DNA of 56,657 bases from Planctomycetaceae bacterium (GTDB lineage Bacteria; Planctomycetota; Phycisphaerae; SM23-33): contig JBDKTA010000006.1 in assembly GCA_039680605.1 (NCBI GenBank), forward strand, positions 1 to 56,657, read 5' to 3'. This document shows positions 1 through 7,071 of the stretch, piece after piece (position 1 is the stretch's first letter; each line of letters starts with the position of its first letter). The notes under the pieces are model-generated. The model saw only the letters and a list, made by a program, of their open reading frames with translations. It did not search any database and was not told the origin of the DNA. A program made the translations under genes and the position numbers.

Positions 1-49
1 CGCACATTGCCAACACACGCTTACGTAAATCCATTGAGTATGCTTTCAT
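1..49 (-). CDS. IS630-type transposase, N-terminal start only (truncated by window edge)
   Basis: Reading the minus strand from 49, an ATG opens a frame giving MKAYSMDLRKRVLAMC before the window ends. This matches the start of IS630-family transposases, where a 'YS.DLR.RVL' segment leads into the helix-turn-helix. A GGAGG ribosome-binding site lies at 56-60, seven bases upstream of the ATG. The catalytic domain is outside the window, so completeness cannot be judged. The call rests on 16 residues plus the good ribosome-binding site. Confidence 0.62.
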   Translation of the reverse strand, partial: MKAYSMDLRKRVLAMC

Positions 50-122
50 TTCAAGCCTCCATGCTTGACCCAAGCATACACAACTTCTTCAGAGGGCGCT
101 AGATGTGTTCGTGACTTGCTCT
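1..122 (-). mobile_element. Probable right end of an IS630-like insertion sequence
   Basis: The transposase start at 49 is preceded by about 70 bp of untranslated sequence that is less GC-rich than the rest of the window. It includes a perfect 7-bp stem with a 3-base loop at 61-77 (ATGCTTG / CAAGCAT), directly upstream of the ribosome-binding site. Such hairpins can limit read-through expression of a transposase; that role is inferred here. The outer boundary near the CTAG at about 119-122 is a guess, because the other end is not in the window to define terminal repeats. Confidence 0.4.
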
Positions 123-240
123 AGCCGCCATGCTTTGCGCCAGGATCATCAGGGACATGGCGCCTGGACAACGGCCGCCATGGCACCCGGCAACAAAGCT
201 CGGCATTGACTCCATTTCGCCGCTTCGTCAGAATGCGCCC

Positions 241-1614
241 ATGCGCAATCCCACAGATCGACCGAACATTATTCTGATCAACTGCGACGACCTGGGCTAT
301 GGCGACTTGAGTTGTTATGGGTCGCGCGTCAATCGCACGCCGGTGCTGGATTCGATGGCAGCCGCCGGCGTGCGGTTCACCGACTTCTACATGGCCAGCC
401 CCGTCTGCTCGCCCTCGCGCGGGGCGATGATGACGGGCTGCTACCCGCGGCGGATCGGGTTTGGCACGTTCGACGGGGCGTGGGTGCTGTTCCCCGGCCA
501 GGGCGTCGGGCTCAACCCGTCCGAGATCACGATGGCCACGCTGCTGCGGCGGCAGGGCTACGCGACGTACCACATCGGCAAGTGGCACTGCGGCGACCAG
601 AAAGAGTTCCTGCCCACGCGGCACGGGTTCGACTCGTACTTCGGCATCCCCTACAGCAACGACATGGGCTGGCAGAAAGGCTGGGACAACAAGTGGCCGC
701 CCCTGCCGCTGATGCGCGACGAAGAAGTCATCCAGGCCCAGCCCGATCAGCCCAACCTCATCGAGCGATACACCGAGCGGGCGGTCGGTTTCATCCGCGA
801 CAATCGCGAGAAGCCCTTCTTCCTGTACCTGGCGCACATGCAGGTTCACCTGCCGCTGTACGCCCCGCAGCGATTCGTCGACGCCTCGCAGAACGGACGC
901 TACGGCGCGTGCGTCGAGGCGGTCGACTGGAGCACGGCTGTGCTGCTCTACGAACTGCGCAAGCTCGGCCTCGAGAACAACACGCTGGTGATCTTCACCT
1001 CCGACAACGGCTCGCGCGGCAAGGACGGCGGCAGCAACGCCCCGCTGGCCGGGCACAAGGGCACGACGTACGACGGCGGTCTGCGCGTGCCGTGCATCAT
1101 GCGCTGGCCGGGCGTGATCCCCGCCGGCCGCACGTGCAGCGAGATGGCGCTGTCGATGGACTTCCTGCCGACCTTCGCGGGCCTTGCCGGCACGAAAGCG
1201 CCCGATGACCGGATCATCGACGGCTCGGACATCCGCCCGCTGATGCTGGGCCAAACCGGCGCCCGCAGCCCGCACGATGCGTTCTTCTACCACCACGTCG
1301 ACACGCTCTTCGCCGTCCGCAGCGGCCGATACAAACTGCACGTCCGCCGCCAGGACAAGGAAGTGCGCGAGCTTTTTGATATGGAAAAGGACGTGGGCGA
1401 GACTGTCAACCTGTATGACAGCAAGCCCGAGGTCGTGCGCGAGCTGATGAAGCACATCGACCACTGCCGCGACGACATCGGCGACGCGGCGTGCAAAGTC
1501 GAAGGCGCCAACCGCCGCCCCTGCGGCCGCGTGGCCAACCCCGTCCCCCTGACCGTCCACGACGCCGACTACCCCTACATGCAGGCCGAGTACGACCTTC
1601 CGGATAGAGGATAG
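241..1614 (+). CDS. Sulfatase (arylsulfatase family, formylglycine type)
   Basis: This is a 457-residue alkaline-phosphatase-superfamily sulfatase that hydrolyses sulfate esters, probably on polysaccharides. The N-terminal metal-site motif NCDDLGYGD (14-22) is followed by the maturation motif CSPSRG with the formylglycine cysteine at about residue 56. Later come HIGKWHCG and TSDNGS, both typical of the family. The frame is open upstream to 130, but the family block starts right after the ATG at 241, so I chose 241; there is no clear ribosome-binding site for either start. No signal peptide is evident from 241. No formylglycine-generating enzyme lies in the window. The gene stands alone and converges on the RND pump. 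The substrate is unknown. Confidence 0.88.
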   Translation: MRNPTDRPNIILINCDDLGYGDLSCYGSRVNRTPVLDSMAAAGVRFTDFYMASPVCSPSRGAMMTGCYPRRIGFGTFDGAWVLFPGQGVGLNPSEITMATLLRRQGYATYHIGKWHCGDQKEFLPTRHGFDSYFGIPYSNDMGWQKGWDNKWPPLPLMRDEEVIQAQPDQPNLIERYTERAVGFIRDNREKPFFLYLAHMQVHLPLYAPQRFVDASQNGRYGACVEAVDWSTAVLLYELRKLGLENNTLVIFTSDNGSRGKDGGSNAPLAGHKGTTYDGGLRVPCIMRWPGVIPAGRTCSEMALSMDFLPTFAGLAGTKAPDDRIIDGSDIRPLMLGQTGARSPHDAFFYHHVDTLFAVRSGRYKLHVRRQDKEVRELFDMEKDVGETVNLYDSKPEVVRELMKHIDHCRDDIGDAACKVEGANRRPCGRVANPVPLTVHDADYPYMQAEYDLPDRG

Positions 1615-1635
1615 TGGTGAGTGGTGAGTAATTGG

Positions 1636-1698
1636 TAGCGGCGGGGCTTGCCCCGGGCGGTTGTTTCCCCGGCGATCGCGGGGCAAGGTCCGCCGCTA
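1636..1698. repeat. Inverted repeat between convergent genes, possible bidirectional terminator
   Basis: The segment begins TAGCGGCGGGGCTTGCCCCG and ends with its near-complement (CGGGG-CAAGG-TCCGCCGCTA), with a GC-rich centre. It can form a long hairpin in the short gap between the sulfatase stop (1614) and the RND permease stop (1696), overlapping the latter by three bases. It resembles the REP-like palindromes elsewhere in the window. A termination role is inferred from position; no clear T-run follows on the plus strand. Confidence 0.5.
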
Positions 1699-4600
1699 AT
1701 TTTCATTCGTCTCGTTTTGCTCTGAGCCTCTGTGGTCAATTTCGTCCTTCCTGCGGCGAAAGTTTCGCAGGCGTTCGAAGAGCAGGTAGAATACCGGCGT
1801 GACGTAGAGGGTCAGCGTCTGGCTGAAGATCAGTCCGCCGACGACGGCGATACCCAGCGGGCGGCGGCTGTCAGCCCCGACGCCGGTGCCCAGAGCAACG
1901 GGGATGCCCGCCGCCAGCGTCGAGATGGTCGTCATCATGATCGGGCGAAAGCGGATCAGGCACGCGTCGTAGATCGCGTCGCGGGGGCTCTTGCCTTCGC
2001 TGCGCTGGGCCTCGACCGCGAAGTCGATCATCATGATCCCGTTCTTCTTGACCAGCCCGACCAGCATGATGATCCCCACGAAGGCGTACAGCGACAGCTC
2101 CGTCCCGGTCAGCATCAGGGCCGCCAAAGCGCCAAAGCCCGCAAACGGCAGGGCCGTCAGGATCGTGACGGGGTGGACGAAACTCTCATACAGCACGCCC
2201 AGGACGATGTAGATCACCAGCACCGCCATCAGCACCTGCAGCAGCATGCCCGACTGCGAGGCCTGGAACGCCTGGGCGGTGCCCTGGAAGCTGGTGGTCA
2301 CCGTGGCGGGAAGATCAGCCGAAAGCTCCTGCACCACTGCCACGGCCGGACCCAGGGCGGCCCCGGCGGGAAGGTTGAATGAGATCGTCACCGAAGGCAA
2401 CTGTCCCAGGTGGTTGATCGTCAGCGGCCCGGCCCCCTCGGTGACCGTCGTCACGGCCGTCAGGGGCACCAGTTGCCCGTTGTCAGAGCGGATGTAGATC
2501 CATCGCAGCGCGTCGGGGTTCTGCTGGAACGGGATCTGCGCCTCGATGACGACCTGGTACTGGTTGTTGGGAGCCAGGATGGTGGAGATCTGGCGCGAGG
2601 CGTAGGCGTTGAACAGGGCGGTTTCGATCTGCTGGGCGTTGACGCCGTAGACGCGCGCCTTGTCGCGGTCGATCTGCACGTTGACCTGGGGGTTCTTGAT
2701 CTGCAGGTCGCTGGTGACGTCGCGAAAACCCGGATGAACGCTCAGCCGCGCCTCGAGTTGCTGGGCGTAGCGGTACAGTTCACTGGTGTCGGGGCTCTGG
2801 AGGGTGTACTGGTACTGGCTCTTGGTGAGCTGGCCTCCGACGGAAATGATCGGCGGGTTCTGCGGAAACACTTCCACGCCCGGGATCGTCGACAGCGACC
2901 GGCGGAACACCTGCACGATCTCGTCGGCCGACTGCTCGCGCTGATCGATGGGCGTGAGGCGAATGAAGATGAAGCCCGTGTTGAGCGCCCCGAACCCGCC
3001 GCGCCCGCCCGCGCTGGACATGAACGACTCGACGTTGGGGTTGCGCAGGATCTCGGCGTTGACCGCCTGCTGGTGGGCGAACATGGACTGGTACGAAATA
3101 CCCTCGCCGGCCTGGACGTAGCAGAAGATCTGCGAGCGGTCTTCGCTGGGCAGGAACCCCTTGGGCAGCGCCGCGAACAGCCAGAATGTGCCGGCCAGCA
3201 CCGCCAGCGACACCAGCACCGTCGCAGCCTTGTGTCGCAGCACCGGGCGCAGCGTCCAGCCGTAGAACGCGGCCATCCGGTCGAAGACCCGCTCGATCCA
3301 CGCATAGAGGCGGTTCCTGCGCCCGCTTTGGGGCGGGCGCAGGAAACGGCTGCACAACATCGGCGTCAGCGTCAGCGAAACCATGCCCGAGATCAGCACC
3401 GCCACCGCGATGACGACTCCGAACTCGCGGAACAACCGCCCGACGATGCCGCCCATGAACAGCACCGGAAGGAACACCGCCGCCAGCGAGAGGGTCATCG
3501 AGATGATGGTGAACCCGATTTCGCGCGAGCCCTCCAGCGCCGCCTGCAGGCGCGGTTTGCCCATCTCCATGTGCCGGACGATGTTCTCCAGCACCACGAT
3601 GGCGTCGTCGACCACGAAACCCACCGACAGCGTGATGGCCATCAGCGAGAGGTTGTCCAGGCTGTAGTCCAGCAGATACATCGCCGCGAACGTGCCGATG
3701 ATCGAGGCCGGCAGGGCGGTGCTGGCCACGAGCGTCGCGGCGATGCTCCGCAGGAACAGGAAGATCACCAGCACCACCAGCACCAGCACCAGCACGAGGG
3801 TGACCTGGACCTCGTCGGCAGAGACGCGGATGCTCTCGGAGCGGTCGTAGAGCATGTGCAGAGAAACCGCCCGGGGCAGTTGCTTCTCGAAGGTCGGCAG
3901 CAGGTTGCGGACCGCGTCGGCCACCGCGACGGTATTGGTGCCCGGTTGGCGCTGGACGGCCAGGATGACCGACCGCTGCTGCCCGCTGGAGGGGCTGCAA
4001 TACCAGGCGGCGGTCTTGTCGTTCTCGACGCTGTCGAAAACGTCGGCGACGTCCTGCAGGCGAACCGGCGCACCGCCGCGATAGGCGACCACGAGGGGGC
4101 GGTACGCCTGGGCGTCGTTGAGCTGCCCGCTGGCCTCGATAGTAAAGGCCTTGTGCGGACCATACAGAACGCCGGTGGGCAAGGTCACGTTACCGCTCCG
4201 GACGGCCTGGACGACATCCTCGATCGCCAGGTCCATCGCCGCCAGCGCCGGCGGGTCAACCCGGACGCGAACGGCGTACTTCTGCGACCCGAACACCAGC
4301 ACCTGCGCGACCCCGGGAAGGGTGGAAATCTGCTGGCCCATCAGGGTTTGACCGTACTCGTCCAGCGCGTACATCGGCAGGGTCGGACTGGTCAAGGCCA
4401 GGTAGAGAATCGGCTGGTCGGCGGGGTTGACCTTGCGATACGCCGGCGGGTTGGGCAGATCGGGGGGAAGCTGGGCCGCCGCCTGCGAAATCGCCGCCTG
4501 CACGTCCTGGGCCGCGGCGTCGATATCGCGGTCGAGGTCGAATTGCAGCGTGATCTGCGTGCTGCCCAGTTGGCTGGACGACGACATGGACGACAGCCCC

Positions 4601-4824
4601 GCGATGGTGCTGAACTGGCGCTCCAGCGGCGTGGCCACCGCCGCGGCCATCGTGCTCGGGCTGGCGCCGGGAAAGGTAGCACTGACCAGGATCGTCGGGA
4701 TGTCCACGTTGGGCAGGTCGCTGACGGGCAGTTGGCGATAGCCCATCACGCCCACCATCAAAAGACCGCCCATCAGCAGCGTGGTCATCACCGGTCGGCG
4801 GATGCATAGCTCGGGAATCGTCAT
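1696..4824 (-). CDS. RND efflux transporter permease (AcrB/MdtC-like)
   Basis: At 1042 residues this is the usual length of an inner-membrane RND pump that exports drugs or other small molecules using the proton gradient. The N-terminus (PELCIRRPVMTTLLMGGLL) is the first membrane helix. The family pattern of helix, large periplasmic domain, helix bundle, then a second half with the same order is visible. The GFVVDDAIVVLENI segment in the first bundle carries the adjacent Asp pair of the proton relay. GGIVGRLFREFG and LTPMLCSRFL are further family blocks. The start overlaps the adaptor stop by ATGA (4821-4824), so adaptor and pump are translationally coupled. No TolC-like outer-membrane factor is encoded nearby. 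The substrate cannot be read from the sequence. Confidence 0.95.
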   Translation of the reverse strand: MTIPELCIRRPVMTTLLMGGLLMVGVMGYRQLPVSDLPNVDIPTILVSATFPGASPSTMAAAVATPLERQFSTIAGLSSMSSSSQLGSTQITLQFDLDRDIDAAAQDVQAAISQAAAQLPPDLPNPPAYRKVNPADQPILYLALTSPTLPMYALDEYGQTLMGQQISTLPGVAQVLVFGSQKYAVRVRVDPPALAAMDLAIEDVVQAVRSGNVTLPTGVLYGPHKAFTIEASGQLNDAQAYRPLVVAYRGGAPVRLQDVADVFDSVENDKTAAWYCSPSSGQQRSVILAVQRQPGTNTVAVADAVRNLLPTFEKQLPRAVSLHMLYDRSESIRVSADEVQVTLVLVLVLVVLVIFLFLRSIAATLVASTALPASIIGTFAAMYLLDYSLDNLSLMAITLSVGFVVDDAIVVLENIVRHMEMGKPRLQAALEGSREIGFTIISMTLSLAAVFLPVLFMGGIVGRLFREFGVVIAVAVLISGMVSLTLTPMLCSRFLRPPQSGRRNRLYAWIERVFDRMAAFYGWTLRPVLRHKAATVLVSLAVLAGTFWLFAALPKGFLPSEDRSQIFCYVQAGEGISYQSMFAHQQAVNAEILRNPNVESFMSSAGGRGGFGALNTGFIFIRLTPIDQREQSADEIVQVFRRSLSTIPGVEVFPQNPPIISVGGQLTKSQYQYTLQSPDTSELYRYAQQLEARLSVHPGFRDVTSDLQIKNPQVNVQIDRDKARVYGVNAQQIETALFNAYASRQISTILAPNNQYQVVIEAQIPFQQNPDALRWIYIRSDNGQLVPLTAVTTVTEGAGPLTINHLGQLPSVTISFNLPAGAALGPAVAVVQELSADLPATVTTSFQGTAQAFQASQSGMLLQVLMAVLVIYIVLGVLYESFVHPVTILTALPFAGFGALAALMLTGTELSLYAFVGIIMLVGLVKKNGIMMIDFAVEAQRSEGKSPRDAIYDACLIRFRPIMMTTISTLAAGIPVALGTGVGADSRRPLGIAVVGGLIFSQTLTLYVTPVFYLLFERLRNFRRRKDEIDHRGSEQNETNEN

Positions 4825-6020
4825 TGCGACGCTCCCGGGCCACTTGCCGCGGGCGCCGTCGCCGGTCGTGTGGCCGCTTCATCGGGCATTATCATGGGCC
4901 TGATCTGCACCGCAGCGCCCTCCTCCAGGCGCAGTTGCCCGTCAACGACAACGGTCTGGCCTCCGGAGAGGCCCCTGGCGATGACGCTTTGCTCCCCTTG
5001 GGTTCGGTCAACCTCGACGAGTTGCATGTGGGCCTTGAGATCGTTGTCGATGACGAAGACGAACGTGCCGCGCTGGGAGGTCTGGACCGCATGCGAGGGA
5101 ATCAGCACCGCGCCGGTCTGGGTCGTCAGCGTCAGCGCCACTTCGACAAACTGCCCCGGCCAGAGGCGGTTGTCGTCGTTGGCGAAGGTCCCCTTGAGCA
5201 GGATGGTTCCGGTGGCGACATCCACGGCGTTGTTGATGAAGGTCAGCGCCCCCCGCGATGGCACGTGGTCGCGCCCGCCCACGTACGCCTCCAGCGGCAG
5301 AGGCCCGCGCAGACGCTGAAAGCGACGCACGTCGTCGAGATAGCGCTGCGCCAGCGTGAAGTTCACGTAAATCGGGTGGATCTGATTGAGCGTCAGCAAT
5401 GCCGTCTCGTTGGCCCGCACGACATTGCCGGTCTTGGTCGTCAGCTCGCCAGCGACACCCTCGATGGGGGCGTGGATATAGCTGTAGGCCAGTTGAAGCT
5501 CCGCCGCTTCGACGGCGGCCTTGTCGACGGCCACCGTGGCGGCGGCGGTGCGCGCCAGCACTCTGGCGGTGTCGAGTTCGTTGGGGGAGGCGGCGCCGCC
5601 TTCGGCGGCATTTTCAACTCGCTGCAACTCTCGCCGGGCGAACTCGAGCCGACCGGTGTCTCTGGCCAACGCCGCCTTCGCCTGGGCCAGCGCCGCCTGC
5701 GCCGGGCGCGGGTCGATCACGAACAAAAGCTGCCCCTTGCCCACCAGCACCCCCTCGTCGACATCCACTTGCACGATCGGCCCGGCGATCTGCGAGCGGA
5801 TCACCACCGACGAGTACGCCGTGACCGTGCCAATATTGCGAGCCTCCACAGGCGTGTCGGCCACGACGACCTTGGCGACGCTGACCGGCACCGCCGGCGG
5901 GGCCTGGGGCGGTGCCTGGCGGCCGGAGCAACTCGCCGCTAAGGTCAAAGCCACCACGGCGGCGACAAGGGCCCGGCCCTGCGGTCTGGAGCCTCGGCGG
6001 CAGCGTTCTTTGGCATCCAT
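4821..6020 (-). CDS. RND efflux periplasmic adaptor (HlyD/AcrA family)
   Basis: This is the membrane-fusion subunit linking the pump encoded just downstream to an outer-membrane channel. The frame is open further upstream, but MDAKERCRR at 6020 is the sensible start: AAGAGG lies seven bases before it, and a basic segment plus hydrophobic stretch follow. That stretch ends in LAASCSG, a lipobox, so the protein is likely a lipoprotein. The family order follows: a beta-barrel/lipoyl half (SQIAGPIVQVDVDEGVLVGKG), a helical hairpin (AQAKAALARDTGRLEFARREL...), then the second lipoyl half (YIHAPIEGVAGELTTKTGN) and the barrel. The C-terminus ends in a Thr/Ala/Pro tail. It overlaps the permease gene by 4 bp. 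Confidence 0.93.
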   Translation of the reverse strand: MDAKERCRRGSRPQGRALVAAVVALTLAASCSGRQAPPQAPPAVPVSVAKVVVADTPVEARNIGTVTAYSSVVIRSQIAGPIVQVDVDEGVLVGKGQLLFVIDPRPAQAALAQAKAALARDTGRLEFARRELQRVENAAEGGAASPNELDTARVLARTAAATVAVDKAAVEAAELQLAYSYIHAPIEGVAGELTTKTGNVVRANETALLTLNQIHPIYVNFTLAQRYLDDVRRFQRLRGPLPLEAYVGGRDHVPSRGALTFINNAVDVATGTILLKGTFANDDNRLWPGQFVEVALTLTTQTGAVLIPSHAVQTSQRGTFVFVIDNDLKAHMQLVEVDRTQGEQSVIARGLSGGQTVVVDGQLRLEEGAAVQIRPMIMPDEAATRPATAPAASGPGASQ

Positions 6021-6186
6021 AGAAACCTCTTGGTATCTTAGGCGTTCCGGCGCCCGATGGAGTCGCCGCCGATGCTGCCGCGCGAATCGGAAAATAATAA
6101 AAAAACAAAATTCTTCTTCCCTCAGCAGCGTCTTCTTGAAAGCCTGTCTCATGGCACGACCCCATAGAGATGGGATGGAGAATGCA
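6021..6186. promoter_or_regulatory. Divergent promoter region between RND genes and the CsgG-like operon
   Basis: This 166-bp gap separates two divergent operons and is the only room for their promoters. It is markedly AT-rich around 6080-6120 (runs of A and T) against a GC-rich background. A small hairpin (CCCAT-AGAG-ATGGG, 6162-6175) sits just before the GGAG (6177-6180) used by the plus-strand gene at 6187. I could not assign -35/-10 boxes with confidence. A shared regulator is possible but not shown. Confidence 0.4.
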
Positions 6187-7071
6187 ATGAGAATATCGAT
6201 CTGCTTTGCTGTACTGGCCCTGGCCCCTTGTGCCTGGGGACAAGCCGCCGCGACCCGGCCTGCCGGCAATGCCGCCAGCGCCCCAGACCCCAAGGCGGCC
6301 CCGCGCCATACCGTCTTTGCCGCGCCGTTTACCAACGAAACCGCTCAGGAACAATATGACCCCGCCGCCGCAGGCCTGGCAGACCTGATCGGTGTGCTGC
6401 TGGCCCAGCAGGAGCATATCGTGGTCGTCGAGCGGCAGCGCCTCGATGTCCTGGCCAAGGAACAGGTCCTTATGTTGAGAGGCCTCAGCGGCAAGACTTA
6501 TGCCGTTGCGGCCGGCAAGCTGTTGGCCGCTGATTGCGTGCTGGTCGGACGCGTGTTCCTGGTCGACACGAAGCTCACAGTCAGCGCGCAGTTGATCCAT
6601 ATCGCCACAGACCGCGTGCTGGCGGCCGACCAGATCGCCTGCCGCCCCTCGGACCTGCCCGAGGCGAGCCTTCAGATGGCCTTGCGCCTGGCCAAGCAGC
6701 TTTCGCTGCCGCTGCCGGCGATCGATTTGTCCCACGTCGACAAGTCTCCCATCGCGTCGCTGCATTTCTGCAAGGCCTTGGGCGACTTCTACTCCGGCAA
6801 CCTCGACTCGGCGATCATGCAGCTCATGCGGACCATCGACCTGGACCCGGACTTCGTCGAGGCCTACTACTGGGCCGGCCTGAGCTACAGCCGCCTGCGC
6901 GAGGATGCCGCCGCAGTTATTGAGTGGCAGGAGTTCCTCAAGCGCTGGCCAGACGCCCCACAAGCCCCGGCCGTGCGCGAGCTGCTGGCGGCTGCCAACA
7001 AGCGCGCCGCCGCTTCCGGCGTCCCGCGCCTCGGGCCGACCACCCGTCCAGCCACCGGCGAGGGCAGGTAA
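6187..7071 (+). CDS. Secreted CsgG-like/TPR protein, first gene of the A/B operon
   Basis: The 294-residue product has a clear signal peptide (MRISICFAVLALAPCAWGQ). After an Ala/Pro linker comes a CsgG/TolB-N-like domain: FAAPFTNETAQEQYD, then GLADLIGVLLAQQEHIVVVERQ and a 'LL.ADCVLVGRVFLVDTKLTVSAQLIH' strand pair. The same fold recurs in the next genes. The C-terminal part (about 205-270) is TPR-like (FCKALGDFYSGNLDSAIMQL, DPDFVEAYYWAGLSYSRL). I chose ATG 6187 over the in-frame ATG at 6175 because GGAG lies at 6177-6180. The stop is immediately followed by the ATG of the next gene (TAAATG), indicating an operon. CsgG-like domains occur in outer-membrane curli secretion and in lipoproteins of unknown role; the exact function is not known. 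Confidence 0.75.
   Translation: MRISICFAVLALAPCAWGQAAATRPAGNAASAPDPKAAPRHTVFAAPFTNETAQEQYDPAAAGLADLIGVLLAQQEHIVVVERQRLDVLAKEQVLMLRGLSGKTYAVAAGKLLAADCVLVGRVFLVDTKLTVSAQLIHIATDRVLAADQIACRPSDLPEASLQMALRLAKQLSLPLPAIDLSHVDKSPIASLHFCKALGDFYSGNLDSAIMQLMRTIDLDPDFVEAYYWAGLSYSRLREDAAAVIEWQEFLKRWPDAPQAPAVRELLAAANKRAAASGVPRLGPTTRPATGEGR

Noticed and set aside
2410-4809. 799-codon open frame opposite the RND permease
   Set aside because: The translation is Arg/Gln/His-rich without any domain and arises from the high GC of the true gene on the other strand.
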